A DNA stretch of 64,000 bases, taken from assembly GCF_024363255.1 (NCBI RefSeq), contig NZ_AP026070.1:2666001-2730000 (forward strand). Reading direction: 5' to 3'. Of this stretch, positions 9,179-18,676 are shown in pieces. The notes beneath the pieces were generated by a model. That model was given only the letters and a program-made list of their open reading frames with translations, made no database searches and had not been told where the DNA came from. Origin of the DNA: Shewanella sp. NFH-SH190041. GTDB taxonomy: Bacteria > Pseudomonadota > Gammaproteobacteria > Enterobacterales > Shewanellaceae. The first letter of the stretch is position 1; each line of letters starts with the position of its first letter. A program made the position numbers and the translations under genes.

Positions 9179-9574
9179 TTATCTGAATTCAAGGATAACC
9201 AATGCACCGCGAACAATATTTATATCTTGAAACCAATCTCGACCACCATCACCGCTATCCATGATATGAAATGCTGATGACTGCCATAATTGCCATTGAT
9301 GATGACGATATTGATAAATATGAATCTCCCGGTTGCCGTCAATATTTACCACCACAACCTGCTCAACATGACCATCACGATTTAAATCGCCCAATGCTTT
9401 TGTGATAATAGTCCCCCGAGCTTGTTTTGGCACAGTATTCAACGCTTGTGTGGGAATGCTTTCCTGTATATGAGTCTTTTCTAGCTGGCCCGCTACCGCT
9501 GATACAGGCCTTATCCACATTAACTAAATAAATATCCCAGTAACCTTTCTGCGCCACAATTTAAATTTGATCAC
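9179..9574 (-). pseudogene. Exported small protein gene with amber codon in its signal peptide
   Basis: A GTG at 9574 has a GGAGA site and begins a typical signal sequence (basic IKFKLWRRK, then hydrophobic VTGIFI), but codon 17 is TAG (9526-9524). The same frame then continues LMWIRPVSAVAG and runs to TAA at 9179. The body contains LGDLNRDGHVEQVVVVNIDGN, resembling an FG-GAP/VCBS-type calcium-binding loop. A later ATG at 9520 would leave only a ten-residue stub of the signal peptide. The stop is only two bases from the IS30-family element, so the original C-terminus may have been longer. Most likely a decaying gene. Confidence 0.45.
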
Positions 9575-9742
9575 AATTATTTCTCCATAAGAAGGAGTTC
9601 AGTAAAAATATTAAGCACTTTTAGATTGCTTTTCTATGCTCAAATAACAGGTAATTAAGTTATTATTATCAAGTTACATAAATACAACATAACTTAAGCA
9701 TGTTCACTATTTATTCCTATATTTTATTAGTAATAATTTAGA

Positions 9743-10564
9743 TTAATGTTTTATTCTGCGATACCAATTCTTAGCTGGAATATTATTCCAATCTAAAGAG
9801 TATTGTTTTCCGTTAAATCGTAGCACTGTCTGATAAGAGGTCGCTTTACCTTTATAAAAGTTGCCATTTTTAACCACCTCCTCTTGCCCATGGGTTAACA
9901 GTTTCAAATCGTATAACCCATGTGATACTGAGGGTAACACCTGTAATATTGCTTTAGCATTTTCGCTAATCGCACGCTCACTTCCACCACAAGCAACACC
10001 TTCACTCATAGACCAATAAGACATAGGCAATTTTTGAATTAAGGGCTGCAACTCACTCTGAACTATCTTATCGCTAAACAAAGTCAGATAAATATTCTGT
10101 CCAGCATCACCGCAATTATGGCTATTTGCAATGTCAAGTCGTACTCCAAATGCGCGATGTCCCGGCGCAATGATATAAGGTGCCGTATCTAACCAGATAC
10201 TGTCATCTTCAATATCAACTGTGGCATCCTGTAAAATAAACTCCTTGTACTTGGCTACGATCCGCCAATTGTGAGTATCAATCAACATCACCATCCAGTG
10301 GTGATCATGCTCATCCTCATACAAGGGTGTATCTTCCGTATCAGCAAAAATGGCTGAAGCCAACAATATTCCGGGGCGATCCGGTAATACTTTACAAGCT
10401 GAAGCCTCTATCTGACCGACAGATGTTGTTAACTCTGCACGTCCCCCAGATGTTAATGTAGCCAAGGCCACATCACTACAATTTTGCTGCGCATATAGAT
10501 AAGGAGATAGTAATAAGCCTACAAGCAATAGCCCTTGGCTATAAACAACCTTTTTATAATTCAT
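9743..10564 (-). CDS. Exported protein of unknown function
   Basis: 273 residues starting at the ATG at 10564, which has GAAGAGG upstream; a 17-residue longer reading lacks support. A signal peptide (YKKVVYSQGLLLVGLLLSPYLYA) is followed by QQNCSDV, so it is probably periplasmic or secreted. Several cysteines (CSDV, SACKV, HNCGD, VACGG) could form disulfides, and there is an acidic-histidine stretch, EDEHDHHWMV. I do not recognise the family. It belongs to the AT-rich accessory segment on the same strand as the two broken genes. The 457 bases upstream to 11021 show no gene. Confidence 0.6.
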   Translation of the reverse strand: MNYKKVVYSQGLLLVGLLLSPYLYAQQNCSDVALATLTSGGRAELTTSVGQIEASACKVLPDRPGILLASAIFADTEDTPLYEDEHDHHWMVMLIDTHNWRIVAKYKEFILQDATVDIEDDSIWLDTAPYIIAPGHRAFGVRLDIANSHNCGDAGQNIYLTLFSDKIVQSELQPLIQKLPMSYWSMSEGVACGGSERAISENAKAILQVLPSVSHGLYDLKLLTHGQEEVVKNGNFYKGKATSYQTVLRFNGKQYSLDWNNIPAKNWYRRIKH

Positions 10565-11021
10565 AGCCTCTTCCAGTACCGAAGCACATTGCAACGGCAA
10601 TATTTTAATTTTCAAACCAATTAATGTGATAAAAGTAATAAATAACTGTTACTCATTATTCTCATTAATGTGGTGCTCCATAACGAAGGTCGAATAAACA
10701 ATAGGCGACGTAATATTGCTGGAAATAAAATATCCCAACACCTAAATATTATATTTTTAATTAGCATTCAACACAATATAGCTCATAAGCAAATCCACCT
10801 AAGTAAACTTGCATTTATACAATAAAAATATGCTATTTCTGGATATTCATTACATAACCATTAGCGCCAAATAAACCATATTCTTGAGCGACTTGAAAAG
10901 TTATCGTCCGTCCGGCCGATTATTTTTATCCCGCGCATTAACAAGATAACGGCATGATTTATGTAATATCTGCTGCAGCCTGACTCACGCTGGCGTCAGA
11001 AACAGAGACAGGGATCGTCAT

Positions 11022-12317
11022 ATGGAGTTTTCATTTACCCAAGAACAAATGTTAATCCGCGACATGGCCAGTACATTTCTGGCAGATATCAGCCCAATCA
11101 GCGCTGTGCGGGATGCCATGGCCAGTGAAAGCGGTATGCAGGCAGAGATTTGGCCGCAAATTTGCCAACAAATGGGCTGGCAGGCACTGGTGATCCCTGA
11201 ATGTTACGGCGGCCTGGCACTGGGTTGGGTAGAGCTTGCCAGTGTGCTGGAGCAAATGGGTAAAACCCTGCTCTGTGCGCCGTTTTTTTCTACGGCAGTC
11301 CTCGCCACTAATGCGCTGCTACACTGCGCATCAGAGTCAGCCAAACAGCGCTATCTGCCGGCAATTGCGGCCGGGGAACTCACTGCAACACTGGGCTGGC
11401 TCAGCGCAGATGCACCGACTAACCGGCAATGGGATAACCATGTGGTGCAAGCGATCGCCACCCCAACCACTGATGGCTATAGCCTAAGCGGGAATTGGCA
11501 ACAGGTGATTGATGGCGACAGCGCACAACTGCTGATACTGGCTGCTCGCGATCCCCAACACAAACTGCTCCTGTTTGCCTTACCGGGCGATACTCCGGGG
11601 TTGTCCCGCCGGTTTATCCCTGCTCTGGAACAGACCCGCCGCTCTGCCAACATTCACTGTGAGCAACTCCAGCTCACTCCTGATACCTTAATCTCTGTCG
11701 TCGACCAGCAAGCACTGCTAACGGGGTTTGATCGGGTTCTGGCACTGGCCGCCATTGCCCTTGCGGCGGAGCAGACCGGCGGCGCGCGGCAGATCATGCA
11801 AATGGCGGTGGATTACAGTCAAACCAGGCAACAATTTGGCCAGCCAATTGCTGCTTTTCAGGCCTTAAAGCACCGCGCCGCCGATATGATGTTAGAAGTC
11901 GAATCGGCAACCTCGGCGCTATATTATGCGGCCTGCTGCGCAGACGATGCCCTGCTGCAACCTGATAATGCGACACTGCACACCCAACTGACACAGGCCT
12001 CGGCGCTGGCTCAGGCCCAGTGCAGCCCTACCTTTTTCCATTGCGCTGCCGAGGCGCTGCAATTTCATGGCGGCGTTGGATTTACATGGGAATATGATGT
12101 TCACCTGTACTTTAAACGTGCCAAAGCCAGTCAATTATTGTTGGGAGATGCGCCGCTGCATTTGGAGCGTATAGCGCAGCAGCTACTTGATGACTCACCG
12201 GCACCCCCTTGCGCAGCGATGGCAAGCTCTGATACGTCACTGACAGCCACACCGCATACAGCACTAGATCCCGCCTCATCTGCCCTGCAAGACCACAGCG
12301 CAAGGAGTCAAAAATGA
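11022..12317 (+). CDS. Acyl-CoA dehydrogenase family protein
   Basis: 431 residues, a FAD-dependent acyl-CoA dehydrogenase-fold protein that would introduce a double bond into an acyl-CoA thioester. Readable family features: the N-terminal helical FSFTQEQMLIRDMASTFL, the FAD/substrate region, RQQFGQPIAAFQALKHRAADM near 265-285, and the C-terminal FHGGVGFTWEYDVHLYFKRAK. A polar tail of about 40 residues after QQLLD is unusual. The start has AGGGA 7 bases upstream. Its stop overlaps the next dehydrogenase by 4 bases (ATGA), a pattern of paired dehydrogenases that form mixed complexes in sterol or branched-acid breakdown. The partner is broken, so the pair may no longer work. Substrate unknown. 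Confidence 0.8.
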   Translation: MEFSFTQEQMLIRDMASTFLADISPISAVRDAMASESGMQAEIWPQICQQMGWQALVIPECYGGLALGWVELASVLEQMGKTLLCAPFFSTAVLATNALLHCASESAKQRYLPAIAAGELTATLGWLSADAPTNRQWDNHVVQAIATPTTDGYSLSGNWQQVIDGDSAQLLILAARDPQHKLLLFALPGDTPGLSRRFIPALEQTRRSANIHCEQLQLTPDTLISVVDQQALLTGFDRVLALAAIALAAEQTGGARQIMQMAVDYSQTRQQFGQPIAAFQALKHRAADMMLEVESATSALYYAACCADDALLQPDNATLHTQLTQASALAQAQCSPTFFHCAAEALQFHGGVGFTWEYDVHLYFKRAKASQLLLGDAPLHLERIAQQLLDDSPAPPCAAMASSDTSLTATPHTALDPASSALQDHSARSQK

Positions 12318-13483
12318 AGCTGCGTTTTACCCCAGAAGACGAAGCTTTTCGGCATGACATTGCCTGCTGGTTGGCCCGTAAATTATGTGGGCCATTTGCC
12401 CAACTGAAATACCGCGGAGGCCCGGGCGATGAGCACAGTTTTGTTGCTGAGCGCAAAGTCTGGGAGCAGCATATGGCGCGGGATAACTGGCTCTGTGTCG
12501 GCTGGCCGAAAGCCTGGGGGGGACGTGAACTGTCTATCAGTCAGCAGGTTATTTTCCATGAGGAATATGCTAAAGCCGGCGGGCCTGGGTTACTTGGTCA
12601 TATTGGCGCTGGGCTGGCGGGGCCGACGCTTATCGCATTTGGCTCTGACAGCCAGAAACAGCGCTTTTTGCCTGGCATTTTAACTGGCGAACAATATTGG
12701 TGTCAGGGCTACTCTGAGCCAGGGGCTGGCTCAGATTTGGCTAATGTCCGCACCAAAGCAGAGCTGGACAACAAAAGTGGTCAATGGCGCATCAATGGTC
12801 AGAAAATCTGGACGTCCTTAGCCCATGAAGCCGACTGGTGTTTTATGCTGGTCCGTACAGAGCCGGGCAGCCGCGGGCACAAAGGGCTGTCCTTTTTACT
12901 GGTGCCGATGAAACAAGCGGGAGTCACCATCAGGCCTATCCAACAAATCACCGCCACCAGCGAATTTAATGAAGTTTTTTTTGATGACGCAGTGACTGAC
13001 AGCAATAACCTTGTTGGTCAACCCGGCCAAGGTTGGCACATTGCCATGGTGCTGTTGGGGTTTGAACGCGGCGTCTCCACGCTGGGGCAACAGATGCAGT
13101 TTGCCAACGAACTCAAGGATATTATCGCCATTGCCAAAAGCAATGGTGCCGCCCAGGATGCCAGCATCCGCCAGCGTATCGCAAAAGCGTGGTCAGGCCT
13201 GACTATAATGCGTCATCATGCCCTGCGGCATGCTCAGCGGACCACAAGATGGTAGCCTGCCGCCAGAGGCGATGATCTACAAATTGCACTGGGCGAACTG
13301 GCAATGGATGTGTTGGGGCCAGAGGCGATGGCGCTGGCTGCTGCCCCCTATGAGCTAACTCGATTACAGTCACTGTTTCTGTTTTCCCGCAGCGACACCA
13401 TTTATGGCGGCAGCAATGAAATTCAGCGCAATATTATTGCTGAGCGCGCATTAGGCATGCCCAAGGCGCCAAAACCGGGATAA
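12314..13483 (+). pseudogene. Second acyl-CoA dehydrogenase, frameshifted
   Basis: The frame from 12314 encodes a normal acyl-CoA dehydrogenase start (MKLRFTPEDEAFRHDI, then YSEPGAGSDLA and GQKIWTS) but reaches TAG at 13253-13255. The expected continuation (MLSGPQDGSLPPEAMIYKLHWANW) lies in another frame from about 13227 to 13300. The original frame resumes as LGELAMDVLG and runs through RSDTIYGGSNEIQRNIIAERALG to TAA at 13481-13483. So there is one small indel near 13227 and a second lesion near 13290 that restores the frame. The product would be truncated and lack the C-terminal flavin-binding helices. It overlaps the preceding gene by 4 bases. Confidence 0.85.
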
Positions 13484-13657
13484 TCATAAGTAGCGAATGG
13501 CAGCATTGTTTTACCAAAGTAAGTGCCCACTGCAGGCGACAAGCAGCATGGTAAGGCGCAGAGCCCGCCACTAAAGCCCAATATGCCCACCGCGTAGCTG
13601 TTATCACTGCTGTGCTTTGGGTATCATAGCCAACTAAATTTGCTTATTCCCTGAGTC

Positions 13658-14284
13658 ATGGAACATTTTACTATTCCGCCGATCAGCGTCCCTGATGGGC
13701 AAGAGCAGGTACTGCTGCACGCCTGCTGCGCCCCCTGCTCCACCGCCATTATTGAAGCTTGTGTGCACTCGGGTATCCGCCCGACCGTCTATTTTTATAA
13801 CCCTAATATTTACCCCGAAACAGAGTACCTGCTGCGTAAAAACGAATGCGTTCGTTTCTGCGAGGCTATGGGGCTGGATTATATTGACGGCGACTATGAC
13901 ACCAAAGCGTGGAAAAAACATACTGCGGGTTATGAACAAGAGCCAGAACGCGGTAAACGTTGCCAACTGTGTTTTGATCTGCGCCTAGCCAGCAGTGCTA
14001 AAACTGCAGCGGAACATGGCTTTAGTCTGTTTGCCACCACACTGAGTAGCTCCCGTTGGAAAGATTTAGCACAGATCACCCGGGCAGGTGAGCAGGCGGC
14101 GGATAGCTACCCGGGCGTCAGCTACTGGCTACAGGACTGGCGTAAAAAAGGGCTGGCGGCCCGCAAGGATTTTCTGGTACGTCAATCTGACTTTTATCAG
14201 CAGGAATATTGTGGCTGCTTCTACAGCCTCCGCGACAGTAATCTTTGGCGGCAAAAAAATAATAAGCCACTGATCCAACGTTGA
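13658..14284 (+). CDS. queH: Epoxyqueuosine reductase QueH
   Basis: 208 residues of the QueH (DUF208) family, which reduces epoxyqueuosine to queuosine in the tRNA wobble position and replaces the cobalamin enzyme QueG. Signature cysteines are visible: HACCAPC at residues 21-27, then CQLCFDLRL near 105, and YCGCFYSLRD near the end; these bind an iron-sulfur cluster and a metal in known members. Length is typical. No strong ribosome site precedes the ATG. It stands alone after the broken dehydrogenase; a hairpin follows at 14362. Confidence 0.9.
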   Translation: MEHFTIPPISVPDGQEQVLLHACCAPCSTAIIEACVHSGIRPTVYFYNPNIYPETEYLLRKNECVRFCEAMGLDYIDGDYDTKAWKKHTAGYEQEPERGKRCQLCFDLRLASSAKTAAEHGFSLFATTLSSSRWKDLAQITRAGEQAADSYPGVSYWLQDWRKKGLAARKDFLVRQSDFYQQEYCGCFYSLRDSNLWRQKNNKPLIQR

Positions 14285-14361
14285 ACATCTAGCGTTCTGG
14301 CGCGAACACTAAGGAGCCCAATGTAAACGTTATAGGCTGCTAATACAAATATTAAAGGCTT

Positions 14362-14387
14362 GGGCATAATTAGGTTAGATTATGCCC
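14362..14387 (+). terminator. Hairpin downstream of queH
   Basis: GGGCATAAT (14362-14370) and ATTATGCCC (14379-14387) form a perfect 9-bp stem with an 8-base loop, followed by TATTTAG. The remainder of the 320-base gap before the AraC gene shows no other gene. Confidence 0.6.
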
Positions 14388-14604
14388 TATTTAGCAATAT
14401 TTTCTGTTAATTTTTAACCATTAGCAGCTGAATTTATTATGGCGAAATTAGCTAAAACTACTTTTTTATCAATCAAATAATTAATATCAGAGAGGACTGT
14501 CACGCAATGATATAAACAGGTAGGCGGAGATCACAAATTGATACGAAATTGGTGGAGAAACAAACAGAAACACATAAGATACATGCCGATTAAGGAGGGA
14601 TCTT

Positions 14605-15480
14605 ATGTCAACGAAAATTGTCTCAAATACGCCTAAATTTGTGATATTTGACCTACAGAAGTTAACCGAAACCCAGCATCTGATTTTCGGCGCAGACTAT
14701 GTGCTTATCAGGCCACATACACCTGGATGTACTCTGCATCTAACTAACTCCAGCTTTAAGCTCAGCAGCGGACAAATCGTGCTGCTGGCACCATTCAACC
14801 CATTCCGCCTGTCACTGGATAAAAAGCACCTGAGCCAAGGAAACGAGATCGACTGCGATGTACTGCATTTCCGTCTCAATGGTTTCGGGTTGACCTTTGT
14901 GAACAGCCAGCAGTTTGGTAACGTTCGCGCCATGCTCGACGAAGCCAAATTTGCTCTGCTGTATGAAGCAGAACACACCCAAGAAATCGGCAATATTCTG
15001 AGTACCATGGAGAACTCATTTGATTTTTGCCAAATTATTAACTTTTTAAATGTGCTGGATAATTTATCGCAGATAAGCCAAAAAACCTGTCTGTTAGAAA
15101 GCGTGCAAGAAATCAGTTGTACCAAAAAAGCGGAAGACAAATTAAAAACCAGCATCCAGTTTATCCAGAATCATTTAACCGAGCCGCTCACTGTTGCTTT
15201 GGTTGCCAGCCAAATCTATATGGCTGAAAGCACTTTTTCCCGTTTCTTCAATGCCAATATGGGGATCACGTTTTGGCAATATGTGATTGAGCAACGGGTC
15301 CGCAAAGCGACTCACTTATTGGTGGAGACGGATAACAGCATCTCTTATATCAGCGCCGAGGTAGGATTTTCATCAATATCCTGCTTTAACACCAAATTTA
15401 AAGAGCTGCTCAATGTAACCCCAAAGCAATACCGCAAAAATCATATCAATATGCGTGTTGATGTTACCCACACCAGTTAA
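14605..15480 (+). CDS. AraC-family transcriptional regulator, probable arginine-regulon activator
   Basis: 291 residues. The C-terminal third (about 185-285) is the AraC/XylS DNA-binding domain with two helix-turn-helix units: LTVALVASQIYMAESTFSRFF and NSISYISAEVGFSSISCFNTKFKEL, ending in TPKQYRK. The N-terminal part is a putative ligand-sensing or dimerisation region without a recognisable motif. A strong TAAGGAGG site lies before the ATG. It faces the minus-strand artM end of the arginine island. Direct repeats 21 bp apart, upstream of arcA and of the amidinotransferase gene, are the sort of site this family binds, so I infer that it controls that island. Confidence 0.85.
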   Translation: MSTKIVSNTPKFVIFDLQKLTETQHLIFGADYVLIRPHTPGCTLHLTNSSFKLSSGQIVLLAPFNPFRLSLDKKHLSQGNEIDCDVLHFRLNGFGLTFVNSQQFGNVRAMLDEAKFALLYEAEHTQEIGNILSTMENSFDFCQIINFLNVLDNLSQISQKTCLLESVQEISCTKKAEDKLKTSIQFIQNHLTEPLTVALVASQIYMAESTFSRFFNANMGITFWQYVIEQRVRKATHLLVETDNSISYISAEVGFSSISCFNTKFKELLNVTPKQYRKNHINMRVDVTHTS

Positions 15481-15488
15481 GTGATGAC

Positions 15489-15518
15489 CTCCGGATGACC
15501 GTGATCCGGAGTCGTTTT
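15489..15518 (+). terminator. Intrinsic terminator after the AraC gene
   Basis: CTCCGGAT (15489-15496) pairs with ATCCGGAG (15504-15511) around a 7-base loop, followed by TCGTTTT. It lies 9 bases after the regulator's stop codon. The rest of the gap to 15775 shows nothing further. Confidence 0.85.
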
Positions 15519-15775
15519 ATGTCACTTACCCATATCGCCCACCCTTAAACGCAATTACGCAGCAAATTTACTGTGGAATATGCTCCTTAAATAATCGCCT
15601 TAATTCGTCAAGCGATTGCGCATATTTAGTGCCCCGCATAAGGTAAACCTTGTTATTTATCAGACTCTATACAAGATGATGCGTGAGCGGATAAGTGTGG
15701 TGCGGCGCAGTCCGACCCGGTTCTGGTTCATGTTTTAAGGCCGGACTGCCCCGAAGTTGAGAGCAAAACCCGCGC

Positions 15776-16453
15776 TCAAATGCGCTCAAATGCCAACATG
15801 CGTTTTTCCACCAGCGACATCATCAGCGTCAGCATCAGGTTCAGCCCCAAATACAGTAAACCGGCGCAGAAAAATACCAATAAGGTGTCATAGGTTTGCG
15901 CATTAACCCGCTGCGCCCACCCCATGATATCCATAATGGTGATAGTCGATGCTAAGGCAGATCCCTTAAGTAGTAGCACCACTTCATTGGAATAGGCCGG
16001 TAAGGCCCGTTTCAGGGCATACGGCAGCAACACTTTCAAGGTCTGCCAATGGTTCATCCCTAGCGCGGCACAAGCGCCCCACTGCCCCTTGCCGATACTC
16101 TGCAACGCGCCATAAAACAGCAATGTGGTGTACGCGGCGCAATTTAGCGACAGCGCTAATACCGCGCAAAAAAACGGATCCGAGAACAACAGCCATAAAC
16201 TGCTGTCTTTGAGCCACTGGAACTGACCGGGGCCATAATAGATAAGAAAAATCTGCACCAGCAATGGCGTGCCAGTAAACAGCGTCAGGTAAGTTTTCAC
16301 ACTGTAGTACACCGCCCGGTTTTCCAGCGTCAGCGCTACTGTGTTAATCACTGCCAGCGCAGAGCCGATAATCAGGGCGATAAAGGTCAGCACCAGCGTC
16401 AGCAGCAAACCGTTACTCAGGGTACTTATGGTGGTTAGTAGTCCATCTAACAT
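15776..16453 (-). CDS. artM: Arginine-type ABC transporter permease (ArtM-like)
   Basis: 225 residues from the ATG at 16453, chosen over an upstream in-frame ATG because GGGGAGAAG lies before it and it follows the artQ stop by one base. Several hydrophobic spans and the permease signature region (QWGACAALGMNHWQTLKVLLPYAL), with the EAA-type loop that docks to the ATPase, mark it as a HisM/ArtM inner-membrane subunit. Last gene of the operon eamA-artP-artI-artQ-artM, the same internal order as E. coli artPIQM. Confidence 0.85.
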   Translation of the reverse strand: MLDGLLTTISTLSNGLLLTLVLTFIALIIGSALAVINTVALTLENRAVYYSVKTYLTLFTGTPLLVQIFLIYYGPGQFQWLKDSSLWLLFSDPFFCAVLALSLNCAAYTTLLFYGALQSIGKGQWGACAALGMNHWQTLKVLLPYALKRALPAYSNEVVLLLKGSALASTITIMDIMGWAQRVNAQTYDTLLVFFCAGLLYLGLNLMLTLMMSLVEKRMLAFERI

Positions 16454-16454
16454 A

Positions 16455-17123
16455 TCAGGCTTCTCCCCGTTCATGGCGGGTCACATACCAGTTCATCCGC
16501 TTCAGGCCGTACTGGCTAATCAAGGTGATCAGCAAATAAATCAACGCCGCACAGGAAAACCAGGTAAAAGGCTCCCAAGTGGAAGAGGCGATAATCTGGG
16601 TCTGTTTCATCAGGTCATTGACCCCAATCAGTGACACCAGCGCCGTATCTTTTAGCAATACCAGCCACTGGTTTCCCATAGCCGGTAAGGCATGACGCCA
16701 TACCTGAGGCAGTAACAGACGAAAGAAAATTCCCAGTCGCCCCATCCCCAGCGCAAGTCCTGCCTCCCACTGTCCTTTGGGGATGGCCAGCAGGGCACCG
16801 CGCAAAATCTGCGACACATACACAGCAAAAATGCTGCTTAGGGCCAGCACGCCACAGAAAAAGGCACTGATCTCCACAAACTGCCCGGTTAGCAGAAACA
16901 ACACATGGCTGGAGCCGAAATACACCAGCAGCACAATCAACAACTCCGGTAAGCCGCGCATGATGAGGATATATCCCCGGGTCAGCATACTTATCCAACG
17001 TACCGGGGTTGATTCCAGTAGCGCCAGCACAATGGCCATCACCAAGCCCACCAGCGCCGAGGTGACGGCCAACCCGATGGTCAGGGTCGAGGCCGACAGT
17101 AATAGCAGTAGAAAATCAGTCAC
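16455..17123 (-). CDS. artQ: Arginine-type ABC transporter permease (ArtQ-like)
   Basis: 222 residues starting at GTG with GGGAGGGG upstream. Five or so membrane spans and the EAA-like loop (KGQWEAGLALGMGRLGIFFRLLLPQVWRHALP) show a polar-amino-acid ABC permease that pairs with ArtM in the inner membrane. It sits between the binding protein (22 bases upstream) and artM (1 base downstream), consistent with one transcript. Confidence 0.85.
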   Translation of the reverse strand: MTDFLLLLLSASTLTIGLAVTSALVGLVMAIVLALLESTPVRWISMLTRGYILIMRGLPELLIVLLVYFGSSHVLFLLTGQFVEISAFFCGVLALSSIFAVYVSQILRGALLAIPKGQWEAGLALGMGRLGIFFRLLLPQVWRHALPAMGNQWLVLLKDTALVSLIGVNDLMKQTQIIASSTWEPFTWFSCAALIYLLITLISQYGLKRMNWYVTRHERGEA

Positions 17124-17144
17124 ATTCCCCTCCCCGCTATCCGT

Positions 17145-17876
17145 TTAACGAAACCAGCGCTGGTAAATACTATCGTAGGTGCCGTCTGCAACGACCTGCT
17201 CCAGCGCCTGGTTCAGATCATCCCGTAACTGCGGATTATGCAAATTTACGGCAATGCCATAGCCACGACCAAAGTAGGACACATCCTTCACCACCTCACC
17301 CACCGCGCCGTAAGCGGCAGCTTTGGTCAGCCAGGCATTGATCACCGCCGTGTCACCAAATACCGCATCCACCCGGCCGTTCTGTAAATCAATAAAAGCA
17401 TGCTGCACACTGGTATAAGAAGCTGTCTGCTGGCGGGGGAATTTATCGTGGATGTATTTTTGGTGGGTGGAGCCGTTCTGAATGCCCACCTTCAGTCTGG
17501 CCAATTGGCTAATATCGCTAAAACGACCCTTTTTCGCCACAAAGACTGCGGCATTGTCATAATATGGCCGGGTAAATAGCACCTGTTTTTCCCGCTCTGC
17601 GGTAATGTCCATGCCGGAGATAACCGCATCAAACCGCCGGAACTTTAAGCTGGTGATCAAGCTGTCAAATGACTGGATATGGAAACTGCATTGCCGTTTA
17701 AGTACCTGACATAACGCATTGGCCAGATCCACATCAAACCCTATCACCTCATTTTTTTCATTGGTAAATTCAAACGGTGGGTAAGTAGCCTCCATGGCAA
17801 AGCGGATTTCTTTCGCCTGAGCGCTGACACAGTACAGCAGTGCTCCCAGGATGATAATCATGCATCCCCGATTCAT
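17145..17876 (-). CDS. artI: Periplasmic arginine/polar amino acid-binding protein (ArtI/ArtJ-like)
   Basis: 243 residues from the ATG at 17876, which has AAGGAG 6 bases upstream. A signal peptide ends at SAQA, followed by KEIRFAMEATYPPFEF, the usual start of family 3 solute-binding proteins. Other family marks are VIGFDVDLANAL, FDAVISGMDIT and GYGIAVN. It would capture the amino acid in the periplasm and deliver it to ArtQM. Arginine is the likely ligand from the neighbouring arc genes; related proteins also take lysine, histidine or ornithine. Confidence 0.85.
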   Translation of the reverse strand: MNRGCMIIILGALLYCVSAQAKEIRFAMEATYPPFEFTNEKNEVIGFDVDLANALCQVLKRQCSFHIQSFDSLITSLKFRRFDAVISGMDITAEREKQVLFTRPYYDNAAVFVAKKGRFSDISQLARLKVGIQNGSTHQKYIHDKFPRQQTASYTSVQHAFIDLQNGRVDAVFGDTAVINAWLTKAAAYGAVGEVVKDVSYFGRGYGIAVNLHNPQLRDDLNQALEQVVADGTYDSIYQRWFR

Positions 17877-17900
17877 AACCGGCTCCTTCATATTGCTTTT

Positions 17901-18632
17901 TTATTGGAATAAATAGTTCGATAAATCAGCAGTTTTCGGCTGAGATAAAATAGAAACGTCACCCTGTTCAACCACCCTACCGGCTTCAAGAAAGACCACG
18001 GTGTCGGCCACTTTACGGGCCAAAGCCACCTCATGGGTTACGATGATCTGGGTGATCCCTGTTGCACTGAGTTCCCTGACAATTTCGGCAAACTGCGCCG
18101 TCATTTGCGGATCTAACGCCGCAGTCGGCTCGTCATACAGCATCACTTTGGGGGACATCATCAGCGCCCGGGCAATTGCCACCCGTTGCTGCTGACCACC
18201 GGATAACTGCACCGGATAACGGTGCTCTAAATCATGCAGCCGCAAGCGCAGGATCAGTTCCATGGCTTTTTGCTCTGCCTGCTGCCGGTCCACCTTCAGC
18301 ACCTTGCAAGGCGCCTCGATCAGATTCTCCAATACGGTAAAATGCGGCCATAAGTGATATTGCTGAAACACCATACCAACATCGGTACGCAGGCGGCGCA
18401 CCGCATCGGCAGCGGGTTTTTGACTGAAATTAAACTGGTGTTCTCCCACTGTGTATTCCCCGTCTGCGGGCATTTCCATCAGATTAAACACCCGCAGCAG
18501 AGAACTTTTTCCAGCGCCACTGGCACCGAGCAGGGCGATCACTGCGCCGGCAGGTGCGCAGAAATCAATATCAAACAGGGACTGTGATATGCCGTAAAAA
18601 CAATTGATTCCCTTCAGGTTAATCTCACTCAT
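17901..18632 (-). CDS. artP: Arginine ABC transporter ATPase (ArtP-like)
   Basis: 243 residues; Walker A GASGAGKSS, the LSGGQQQRVAIARAL signature and Walker B VMLYDEPTAALDP are all present. Sequence runs closely parallel to E. coli ArtP from the start (INLKGINCFYG). The ATG at 18632 with GAAGAG 8 bases upstream is preferred over an in-frame GTG 3 codons earlier. It energises import through ArtQM. It lies 44 bases downstream of the EamA gene with no terminator between, so eamA is probably the first gene of this operon. Confidence 0.9.
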   Translation of the reverse strand: MSEINLKGINCFYGISQSLFDIDFCAPAGAVIALLGASGAGKSSLLRVFNLMEMPADGEYTVGEHQFNFSQKPAADAVRRLRTDVGMVFQQYHLWPHFTVLENLIEAPCKVLKVDRQQAEQKAMELILRLRLHDLEHRYPVQLSGGQQQRVAIARALMMSPKVMLYDEPTAALDPQMTAQFAEIVRELSATGITQIIVTHEVALARKVADTVVFLEAGRVVEQGDVSILSQPKTADLSNYLFQ

Positions 18633-18676
18633 AACCGGCACTCTTCTCCATCAGTTTAGGAACGTCCTTAACACTA

